From Actinomadura violacea (GTDB taxonomy: Bacteria > Actinomycetota > Actinomycetes > Streptosporangiales > Streptosporangiaceae), in contig NZ_JAGEPF010000022.1 in the NCBI RefSeq assembly GCF_017573465.1, forward strand, positions 62,001 to 126,000: 64,000 nucleotides of DNA. Direction: 5' to 3'. Positions 57,172 through 64,000 of the stretch are shown one piece after another (the first letter of the stretch is position 1; the number at the start of each line of letters is the position of its first letter). Below the pieces are notes generated by a model. The model worked only from the letters and a program-made list of their open reading frames with translations. It was not told the origin of the DNA and did not search any database. A program made the position numbers and the translations under genes.

Positions 57172-58274
57172 GCGTCCCCCGACGACTTGCCGCGCGCCGG
57201 CTTCTTCCCGCCGGACGGCTTCGACGCCGGCTGCTTCCCCGCGGAGGACTCGGGAGCGGCGGGCAGCCCCTCCTTCTCGGCCTCCTTCTCCGCCTTCCTC
57301 GTCGTCGCGGCCTCCTGCGTGCCCGACAGCGGCTCGCTCGCGGTGCCCTCGTCCGACGTCCCGCCCGCCAGGTCCTTGGCGAAGCGGGCCGCCGCCTCCC
57401 GGTACACCTCGTCGGGGTCCAGCCGCCGCAGCTCCTCGGCGAGCAGCTCCGACATCGGCCGGCGCATCAGCGCCACCTGCCGGTCCGGCTGGCCGGGGCG
57501 GCACAGCGTCGCGACCCGGCCGTCCGGCCGGTGGATCACGATGTCGCCGCCGGTCGTCGTCAGCCGCACCCCGGTGATGCCGGGGCCCTCCGACACCGTC
57601 CGCTCCACCGCGACGCCGAGCCGGATCGACAGCCACGCCGCCAGCAGCTCCGCGCTCGGGCTGTCCGGCTCCGCCATCACCTCGCCGGAGACGATCTCGT
57701 CGTGGTCCTGGTCGAGCGCCGCGGCCAGCAGCGACCGCCACGCCGTCAGCCGCGTCCAGGTGAAGTCGGTGTCGCCCGGGCTGTAGTTCCCGGCCAGCTG
57801 GGCGAGCGTGCCGAGCCGGTCGCGGGCCGCGTAGGCGTCGGTGATCCGCCGCGTCGCGAGCTTGCCGAGCCCGCTCTTGGCCGGCGACTTCGGCACCTTG
57901 CCGCCCGGCCACCAGATCACCACCGGCGTGTCGGGCATCAGCAGCGGCACCACCACCGAGTCGGCGTGCTCGGCGAGCGGCCCGTACATCCGCAGCAGCA
58001 CCGTCTCGCCCGGGCCGGTCTCGCCCATCCGGATCTCGGCGTCCAGCCGCGAGGAGTTGCCGCGCGGGTCGCGGGAGATCACCGTCAGCACCCGGCACGG
58101 GTGCTCGCGGGCCGCCTCCGTCGCCGCGCGGACCGCGTCGTACTGCGCCGACTCGTCCGTCACGATGATCAGCGTCAGCACCATGCCGACCGCGGGGCCG
58201 CCCATCAGGTGCCGCGACTGCGTCAGCGCGTCCTGGATCTTGCGCGTCGTGGTGCCGGTGAGGTCGATGTTCAT
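57168..58274 (-). CDS. opcA: OpcA, glucose-6-phosphate dehydrogenase assembly protein
   Basis: 368 residues. The conserved part (about 1-310, with LTLIIVTD, PVVIWWPGGK and SLLAAALDQ) is the OpcA family, which activates/assembles Zwf in actinobacteria and cyanobacteria. The last about 55 residues are an added Lys/Ala/Glu/Pro-rich tail of low complexity, making it longer than the usual roughly 300-310. ATG overlaps the zwf stop by 1 nt (TGATG). Confidence 0.95.
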   Translation of the reverse strand: MNIDLTGTTTRKIQDALTQSRHLMGGPAVGMVLTLIIVTDESAQYDAVRAATEAAREHPCRVLTVISRDPRGNSSRLDAEIRMGETGPGETVLLRMYGPLAEHADSVVVPLLMPDTPVVIWWPGGKVPKSPAKSGLGKLATRRITDAYAARDRLGTLAQLAGNYSPGDTDFTWTRLTAWRSLLAAALDQDHDEIVSGEVMAEPDSPSAELLAAWLSIRLGVAVERTVSEGPGITGVRLTTTGGDIVIHRPDGRVATLCRPGQPDRQVALMRRPMSELLAEELRRLDPDEVYREAAARFAKDLAGGTSDEGTASEPLSGTQEAATTRKAEKEAEKEGLPAAPESSAGKQPASKPSGGKKPARGKSSGDA

Positions 58275-59800
58275 CAGAGCCTCCTCCAGGCGCGGCCGTC
58301 GCGCGCCATCAGCTCGTCGGCGCTGTCGGGCCCGTAGCCGCCCGACGTGTACTGGTCGAGGCCGCCGCGGCTCGCCCAGTACTCCTCGATCGGGTCGAGG
58401 ATCCGCCAGGACAGCTCGACCTCCTCCTGCCGCGGGAACAGCGGCGGGTCGCCGATCAGCACGTCCAGCAGCAGCCGCTCGTAGGCCTCCGGGGACGCCT
58501 CGGTGAACGACTCGCCGTAGGCGAAGTCCATGTTCACGTCGCGGATCTCCATCGAGGTGCCCGGCACCTTGGAGCCGAACCGGACGGTGATGCCCTCGTC
58601 CGGCTGCACCCGCATCACCAGCGCGTTCTGCCCGAGCTCCTCGGTGTCGGTGTGCGAGAACGGCAGGTGCGGCGCCTGCTGGAACACCATCGCCACCTCC
58701 GTCACCCGGCGGCTCAGCCGCTTGCCGGTGCGCAGGTAGAACGGGACGCCCGCCCAGCGGCGGTTGTCGATCTCCAGCTTGACCGCCGCGTACGTCTCGG
58801 TACGGGAGTCGGCGGGGATGCCGTCCTCCTCCAGGTACCCCTTGACGCTCACGCCGCCCTGCCAGCCCGACGCGTACTGCCCGCGCGCGGTCGAGGTCGT
58901 CAGGTCGCCCGGCACCCGCACCGACGAGAGGATCTTCGCCTTCTCGAGCCGGACGGCCTGCGCGCTGAACGACGTCGGCTCCTCCATCGCCGTCAGCGCC
59001 AGCAGCTGCAGCAGGTGGTTCTGGATGACGTCGCGGGCCGCGCCGATCCCGTCGTAGTAGCCCGCCCGGCCGCCGATGCCGATGTCCTCGGCCATCGTGA
59101 TCTGCACGTGGTCGACGTACGAGCGGTTCCACAGCGGCTCGAACATCGTGTTGGCGAACCGCAGCGCCAGGATGTTCTGCACCGTCTCCTTGCCGAGGTA
59201 GTGGTCGATCCGGAAGATCGACTCCTCGGGGAAGACGCGGTGCACCGTGTCGTTCAGCTCCACGGCCGTCTTCAGGTCCCGGCCGAACGGCTTCTCGATC
59301 ACCACCCGCCGCCAGGCGCCCTCCTTGCGGTCGGCGAGGCCGCTGCGCTGCAGCTGCTCCACCACCTGCGGGAAGAACTTCGGCGGGATCGACAGGTAGA
59401 AGGCGTAGTTGCCGCCGGTCCCGCGGCTCTCGTCCAGCTCCTTGACCGCCATCGACAGCGCGTCGAAGGCGCCCGGATCGCTGAACTCGCCCGGGACGAA
59501 GTGCATGCCCTCCGACAGGTGGGTCCACACGTCCTCGCGGAACGGGGTCCGCGCGTGCGCCTTCACCGACTCGTAGGCGATCTGCCGGAAGTCCTCGTTC
59601 TCCCAGTCGCGGCGGGCGAAACCGACCAGCGAGAAGCCCGGCGGCAGCAGCCCCCGGTTCGCCAGGTCGTAGATCGCCGGGAGCAGCTTCTTGCGCGACA
59701 GGTCCCCGGTCACGCCGAACAGCACGAGCACGCACGGCCCGGCCACCCGCGGCAGGCGCTTGTCGCGCGGGTCCCGGAGCGGATTGGCTGCGTCGGTCAC
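58274..59800 (-). CDS. zwf: Glucose-6-phosphate 1-dehydrogenase
   Basis: 508 residues, full length. Rossmann GVTGDLSRKKLLP, the active-site RIDHYLGKETVQN with the substrate-binding His-Tyr-Lys, and the C-terminal SWRILDPIE all fit. First step of the oxidative pentose-phosphate pathway, NADP-linked. GTG 59800 follows a GAAGAGGGG leader. A 167-bp gap before it separates it from three isomerase-like genes on the same strand, so zwf probably has its own promoter there; I did not find convincing -35/-10 boxes. Confidence 0.97.
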   Translation of the reverse strand: MTDAANPLRDPRDKRLPRVAGPCVLVLFGVTGDLSRKKLLPAIYDLANRGLLPPGFSLVGFARRDWENEDFRQIAYESVKAHARTPFREDVWTHLSEGMHFVPGEFSDPGAFDALSMAVKELDESRGTGGNYAFYLSIPPKFFPQVVEQLQRSGLADRKEGAWRRVVIEKPFGRDLKTAVELNDTVHRVFPEESIFRIDHYLGKETVQNILALRFANTMFEPLWNRSYVDHVQITMAEDIGIGGRAGYYDGIGAARDVIQNHLLQLLALTAMEEPTSFSAQAVRLEKAKILSSVRVPGDLTTSTARGQYASGWQGGVSVKGYLEEDGIPADSRTETYAAVKLEIDNRRWAGVPFYLRTGKRLSRRVTEVAMVFQQAPHLPFSHTDTEELGQNALVMRVQPDEGITVRFGSKVPGTSMEIRDVNMDFAYGESFTEASPEAYERLLLDVLIGDPPLFPRQEEVELSWRILDPIEEYWASRGGLDQYTSGGYGPDSADELMARDGRAWRRL

Positions 59801-59967
59801 GTTGCGGCCCCCTCTTCTCGCACCTTGCCTACCCTCACTTGTACTCGCATCCGATCAGACCACGCATCCTGTGTGTCGGCCCCGTGTACTTGACAGTCTT
59901 GCCTCTTCCGGGCGGCGCCATCGCCCTTTCCGGGCCGTCTTCCCCGGAGAGCCGCGGTGGCGGAGCC

Positions 59968-61590
59968 CTACCCGCCCCTGGCGGAGTCGAGCAGCCGGGC
60001 GAGGCCCGCCCAGCGGTTCTGCAGGTGCAGCCGGACGACCGGGCGGCCGTCCGAGCGCGCGGCGCGGGCGTCGCCGAGCGCCCGCGCGAGCTGGAGCATG
60101 CCGAGCCGGTGGTGCCGGCCGGGGACCGGGACGTCGCGGTCGGCGTTCCCCGTCACCTGCAGGTATACGCCCGCGTCCGGCCGATCGTTTCCGCCCGCGG
60201 GGCGCCGGGCGCCCCAGCCGACGGTGACCGGGCGGCGGCAGCGGGCGGCCAGCAGCGCCGCCAGCCGGCGGATCTGCGCGCCCTGCCCGCCCGCCTCGTC
60301 CGGGTCGAGATAGGCGACCAGCGCGAGATGCTCGTCCGGGCCGACCGCGGCGGTCAGCGCCGCCAGCAGCGCGCCCAGGTCCGGCGCGCCGGCGAACGCC
60401 GGGTCGGCGGTGTGCACCTCGACGGACCGGCCCGGATCGCCGTCCGACAGGACCGGGTCGCCCGTCCCGTCGTCCACCGTCAGCGGGGCGGCGCGGCCCG
60501 GCGTCGCCATCGGGTCGCGGTCCAGCAGGTAGGCGGCGACGGCCGCGGCGTACTCCCACACCACGAGCTGCCCGGCGGCCGGGCCGCTCACGGTCGCGTC
60601 GTCCTGGTGCGGACGGCCGTCCAGCGTCAGCAGGAACAGGTCGTCGCCGGGCGCCACCGGCAGCCCGCCGCCCTGCACCACCGGCAGGATCCGGCCGCCG
60701 GACGCCTCGGTGAGCAGCTGCGCCGCCCAGTCCGCCAGCCCCGGCAGCGCCGCGGAGTAGCCGCCCAGCACGACCGTGCGGCGCCCGGCGCGCGCCGCGC
60801 CGCCGAGGATCGCGCCGAGCACCAGCCCGGGGTTGTTCTCCGGACGGGTCAGCGCCGGCAGCACCCGGGTCGCCTCGTCCAGCAGGAGCGACGGGTCGGC
60901 GCCGGCGAAGGCCGCCGGCACCAGCGCGTAGGGGGACAGGGCGCCGAACGCGGTCGGCGCGGGCGCCTCGACCAGCGGATGGCCGGCCTCCGCCGCCAGC
61001 TTCGCCGGGACGGTCCCCGGCGCGGCCACCGTCACCACCCGCCGCGCGATCTCGGCGGGGGACAGGCCCGCGTCGGCGAGCATCCCGAGGAACACCCGCC
61101 GCAGCGCCTCGGTTCCGGGGTCGTCGCCGGTGACGACGACCGCCGTACGGGCCAGCCGGTCCGGGTCGTCGCCGATCCGCAGCACCGGCCCGGGCTCCGG
61201 GCCGTCCAGGACGGTCAGCGGCGGGGCGCCGGCGTCCGCCGGCCGCCGGGGACCGGGGGCGCACGCACGGGCGATCAGCTCCGCCGCGCGCGCCGCGGCT
61301 CCGCGCCCGAGCAGCGCCACCTCGGTCAGCCCGGCCGCGCGCGCGTCCGCCAGCAGCTCCCCGGCACGGTCCAAAGCGGCCCGCCCGGGCCCCGGCTGGC
61401 CGGGCCAGCACAGCGGCCGGCCCTCCACCGCGGCCGTCGCGGCCGACGGCCACAGCGCCGGGTCCTCCGAGGCGAGCCGCACCGGGACCTGGTCGATCCA
61501 CAGGCGCCCGAGCACCCGCTCGGCGGCCTCCCTGACCGGCCCCCGAGCGGTGATGGCCGTCTCCCCCGAGACGACGGCGGTGAAGCTCAC
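59968..61590 (-). CDS. Glucose-6-phosphate-isomerase-like protein, copy C (degenerate)
   Basis: 540 residues, same two-SIS-domain layout as copies A and B (TAFGALSPYALVPAAF, GLVLGAILGGAARAG, VVWEYAAAVAAYLL, YLQVTGNADRDVPVPG), but nearly every catalytic motif is gone: the phosphate-binding SK(T/A)G reads VTGDDPGTE, the Arg of GGR(F/Y)S is Ala, the base Glu in W-I-E-Q is Ala, and the catalytic-His loop (STGQxHKGG) has become a non-matching stretch. The frame is intact, so a pseudoenzyme with binding or regulatory function is likely. GTG overlaps the copy B stop by 4 nt. Confidence 0.85.
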   Translation of the reverse strand: MSFTAVVSGETAITARGPVREAAERVLGRLWIDQVPVRLASEDPALWPSAATAAVEGRPLCWPGQPGPGRAALDRAGELLADARAAGLTEVALLGRGAAARAAELIARACAPGPRRPADAGAPPLTVLDGPEPGPVLRIGDDPDRLARTAVVVTGDDPGTEALRRVFLGMLADAGLSPAEIARRVVTVAAPGTVPAKLAAEAGHPLVEAPAPTAFGALSPYALVPAAFAGADPSLLLDEATRVLPALTRPENNPGLVLGAILGGAARAGRRTVVLGGYSAALPGLADWAAQLLTEASGGRILPVVQGGGLPVAPGDDLFLLTLDGRPHQDDATVSGPAAGQLVVWEYAAAVAAYLLDRDPMATPGRAAPLTVDDGTGDPVLSDGDPGRSVEVHTADPAFAGAPDLGALLAALTAAVGPDEHLALVAYLDPDEAGGQGAQIRRLAALLAARCRRPVTVGWGARRPAGGNDRPDAGVYLQVTGNADRDVPVPGRHHRLGMLQLARALGDARAARSDGRPVVRLHLQNRWAGLARLLDSARGG

Positions 61591-63272
61591 GGCCGCGGAC
61601 CCGCCCCCGCCACCGCCCGAACGGCCTCGATCAGCCGGCCCGCGCCCTCCACCGGGTTGCGCAGGTGCAGCCGCACCACCGGCAGCCGCCGCTGCCGCAG
61701 CGCCCGGACCTCGCCCAGCGCGCGCGCCAGCTGCAGCTTCGCCAGCCCGTACGGCCGCCCGGGCACCGGATGCGCCGCGAGCGTGTCGCCCGGCGCCGGA
61801 TCGCCCGTGATCACCAGGAACGCGCCGTTGCCCGGCCCGTCCTTGTGGATCGGCCCGGTGGCGTGCGGGTACGCCGGGCCCGGCCCGTACACGACCGGCC
61901 GCCCGGCGGCGCGCGACAGCGACGGCGCCAGGTAGCGGCCCGAGAAGTCGCCCGACAGGTACGTCAGCACCGACAGGTAGCCGTCGGCGGGCACCGAGGC
62001 GATCAGCCCCCCGAGCACCGTCCCGAGGTCGGCGCCGGACGGCCACGCGAAGTCGGCGTGCACCTCGATGTCGTCCTCGACGTACACCGGCCGCCCGGTG
62101 GGCAGCGGCCCCGGGCCCGCCGAGCGCAGCAGCGTCGCCGCGTCGTCCTCGGCCTCCTGGGCGGCCGCGCTGCCCGCCTCGAACGGGTTGACGCCGAGCA
62201 GCCACCCGGCGACGGCCGTCGCGTACTCCCAGAGCACGAACTGCGCGCCGAGCGGCGCCCACACCGAGGTGTCGGCCTCCTCCTGCGCCGCCGACCGCGG
62301 ATTGATCGACACCCCGTGCAGGTCGGGGAAGCCGCCCTTGCCGCCCGGCGGCTCGAACGCCAGCACGCCGCGGCCCCGCTTGCCGGTGCCGACCGCCAGC
62401 AGCTGCGCGATCCAGGCGCTGAGCGCCCCGGGCCCGCCGGGCTCGCGCAGCACCACCTTGTCGCGGGTGACGCCGCCCGGCCCCTGCTGGGCGCAGCCGC
62501 CGAGGACGGCGCCGAGCAGCAGCCCCGGGTTGTCCTCGTCCTTGGCCAGCGACGGCACCAGCGACGCCGCCTCCTCCAGCAGCCGCCCCGCGTCGGCGCC
62601 CGCCAGCACCGCCGGGACGAGCCCGTACGCCGACAGCGCGCCGAAGTGCCCGGGCAGGTACGGGTCGGTGAGCCCGATCCGGTAGCCGCACTGGCGGGCG
62701 AAGTCGTGCAGCGGGCTGCCGTGGTCGGTGATCACCAGGAAGCGGCCCGCGATCTCGCGCTCGGACAGGCCCCGCTCGCGGAACGCGCCCGCGAAGATCC
62801 GCCGGTAGGCGTCGCCCTCCAGCGACACGCCCGCCTTGCTGGCCAGCACGACCAGCGTCCGGTCCAGCCGCTCGAGCGCGAACGCCAGCGCGGCGGTGTC
62901 ACTGCCGTCCAGCACGGTCAGCCCGCCCGCCGGGCCGGGCGGCGCGCCGCCCCCGCCGGCGAGGGCGGGCGCGTGCGCCTCCATGATCGCCTGGGCGGCG
63001 AGGCTCTCCGCGCCCACCCCGATCAGCACGATGTGGTCCAGGCCGGAGTAGCGCGCCTCGGCGACCATCCCGTCCACCTGCTTGAGCAGCCCGCGCGAGG
63101 CGAACGGCAGGTCGAGCCAGCCCAGCCTGCTGTGGTCGACCGCGCGCCGCCCCCACAGCCGCGGGTCCTTCGCGGCGAGCGCGCCCGGAACGCCGCAGCC
63201 GACGAGGTAGTCCCTCGCCTGCAGCGCCGAGTCGAGCACGTCGCCGCGCGTCAGTACGTCGAATCCGGACAC
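61587..63272 (-). CDS. Glucose-6-phosphate-isomerase-like protein, copy B (partly degenerate)
   Basis: 561 residues of the bacterial Pgi type found fused or next to transaldolase. Kept: Ser145-Lys146 in VLASKAGVSLEG, TRDKVVL, GVNPFEAG and the loop HATGPIHKDGP with its His. Lost: the Arg of GGR(F/Y)S is His209 (PGHFGA), and the base Glu of W-I-E-Q is Ala289, so isomerase activity is doubtful. It may bind sugar phosphate or work with copy A. GTG 63272 has AGGAGGG 5 nt upstream, 97 bp after copy A. Confidence 0.88.
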   Translation of the reverse strand: MSGFDVLTRGDVLDSALQARDYLVGCGVPGALAAKDPRLWGRRAVDHSRLGWLDLPFASRGLLKQVDGMVAEARYSGLDHIVLIGVGAESLAAQAIMEAHAPALAGGGGAPPGPAGGLTVLDGSDTAALAFALERLDRTLVVLASKAGVSLEGDAYRRIFAGAFRERGLSEREIAGRFLVITDHGSPLHDFARQCGYRIGLTDPYLPGHFGALSAYGLVPAVLAGADAGRLLEEAASLVPSLAKDEDNPGLLLGAVLGGCAQQGPGGVTRDKVVLREPGGPGALSAWIAQLLAVGTGKRGRGVLAFEPPGGKGGFPDLHGVSINPRSAAQEEADTSVWAPLGAQFVLWEYATAVAGWLLGVNPFEAGSAAAQEAEDDAATLLRSAGPGPLPTGRPVYVEDDIEVHADFAWPSGADLGTVLGGLIASVPADGYLSVLTYLSGDFSGRYLAPSLSRAAGRPVVYGPGPAYPHATGPIHKDGPGNGAFLVITGDPAPGDTLAAHPVPGRPYGLAKLQLARALGEVRALRQRRLPVVRLHLRNPVEGAGRLIEAVRAVAGAGPRP

Positions 63273-63369
63273 GCTTCCCTCCTGCCCCCTATCGTTTCAG
63301 GAGAGAAAGGGCATCCGCGACCATCTCCATCGATCTTCTGCCTCCGGTTGCCGAACCGGACGCGGAAGA

Positions 63370-64000
63370 TCAGCCGAGCGCGTCGATCAGCTGCGCGACG
63401 CCCTCGGCGCGGTCGCGCAGATGGAGCCGGAACGCCGGACGGCCGAGCGAGCGCAGCACCCGCTGGTCGCCGAACGCCTGCGCCAGCTGCAGCTCGCCGA
63501 GCGTGAAGGGCCGTCCGGGCACCGGGACGTCGTCGGTCACCGCGCCCGTGACCTGCAGGAACGTGCCGTTGCGCGGCCCGCCCTTGTGGTACTGGCCGGT
63601 CGCGTGCAGGTACCGCGGGCCCCAGCCGAACGTGACCGGCGCCGGATGGCGGCGCAGCCCGGCGCCCCGGGCCGCCAGCAGCGGCCGCAGCCCGGCGGCC
63701 GCCGCGTCCCCGGAACGGTCCAGATAGGCCAGGACGGCGAGGTAGCCGCGGTCCGGGACGCCCTCAAGGAACGCCTCCAGCGCCTCCGCGAGCGTCTTCG
63801 CGCCGCGCAGCGACTCCTCGGGCGCGTGCACCTCCACCGCGTCCGACACCAGCGCGGGCGGCCGCCGCACGACCGTCGGCGCCGCGCCCTCCTCCGAGCG
63901 CAGCAGCGCCGCCGTCGCCTCCCGCGACTCGCCGACGTCCGGCTCGGCGAACGGGTCGACGCCCATCACCCGGGCGGCCACCGCCACCGCGTACTCCCAC
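63370..64000 (-). CDS. pgi: Glucose-6-phosphate isomerase, copy A, N-terminal part outside window
   Basis: C-terminal about 210 residues, open to the window edge. It carries the canonical MGVDPFAEPDVGES (NPFDxPxVxxxK motif) and GPRYLHATGQYHKGGP, with the catalytic His, unlike copies B and C. It ends 97 bp before copy B. As first of the three tandem copies and the only one with consensus motifs in the visible part, it is the probable true isomerase. Confidence 0.88.
   Translation of the reverse strand, partial: WEYAVAVAARVMGVDPFAEPDVGESREATAALLRSEEGAAPTVVRRPPALVSDAVEVHAPEESLRGAKTLAEALEAFLEGVPDRGYLAVLAYLDRSGDAAAAGLRPLLAARGAGLRRHPAPVTFGWGPRYLHATGQYHKGGPRNGTFLQVTGAVTDDVPVPGRPFTLGELQLAQAFGDQRVLRSLGRPAFRLHLRDRAEGVAQLIDALG

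Noticed and set aside
59870..59967. TTGACA near 59889 as a -35 box for zwf
   Set aside because: It is on the plus strand, pointing away from zwf, and no -10 box lies at proper distance on either strand.

Overview
The window is very G+C-rich actinobacterial chromosome. Its gene order, proteins and signals (gap-pgk-tpiA-secG followed by an RbpA-family gene, OpcA with Zwf, WhiJ-type regulators, DUF397, many start codons placed 6-8 nt after a TANNNT -10 box) fit a filamentous actinomycete, most likely Actinomadura or another member of Thermomonosporaceae/Streptosporangiales; the family-level placement is inference. Coding density is very high: 66 protein genes, one riboswitch, no tRNA, rRNA, CRISPR or insertion sequence recognised. 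No gene-free stretch exceeds 300 bases; the longest are 22465-22703, 49374-49601, 7048-7267 and 56205-56409, and all hold promoters, operators or terminators.

Layout. 1-3756: lower glycolysis on the + strand (gapA fragment, pgk, tpiA) with secG and an rbpA-like gene, closed by a terminator. 3756-13588: alpha/beta hydrolase and TetR repressor divergent around a three-copy operator, a solute-binding/vWA protein, an Lrp regulator with an EamA exporter, glyA under a ZTP riboswitch that lies inside the 3' end of the exporter gene, a methyltransferase, an ACT-GNAT acetyltransferase, a CMD-family protein and a second GNAT. 13639-18187: flavin amine oxidoreductase, then a PEP-mutase/isocitrate-lyase-like gene coupled to an unusually short P450, and an Asp/Glu racemase divergent from an XRE-cupin regulator. 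18196-33087: a tightly coupled catabolic locus, with four genes leftward (MmgE/PrpD, cyclase, CoA-ester lyase, CoA-transferase) and ten rightward (branched-chain-amino-acid-type ABC importer, second MmgE/PrpD, Asp/hydantoin racemase, flavoprotein, hydantoinase-like amidohydrolase, IclR). Both arms start beside matching copies of a 17-bp element, so they are probably one regulon. The substrate is unknown.

33059-45184: phosphodiesterase, MocR/PdxR regulator, bioB, a phosphotransferase, a WhiJ-like trio (HATPase, XRE-Scr1, DUF397), and a run of small regulator-target units (TetR-methyltransferase, PadR, TetR, MarR-MFS exporter), several with a visible palindromic operator. 45185-49373: an ABC-2 exporter with a two-component system whose probable binding sites (CGAC-N4-GTCG) lie before the exporter and near the kinase. 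49602-56204: secreted serine hydrolase and tripeptidyl-peptidase-like hydrolase, hemerythrin-like protein, ferredoxin with a Cys-containing HTH regulator, cupin and an L,D-transpeptidase.

56410-64000: oxidative pentose-phosphate genes on the - strand (zwf-opcA-pgl) preceded by three tandem glucose-6-phosphate-isomerase-like genes, of which the last two have lost catalytic motifs step by step. In Streptomyces the zwf-opcA-pgl and secG-tpiA-pgk-gap blocks lie almost side by side and face each other. Here they keep that orientation but are held apart by about 52 kb of accessory genes.
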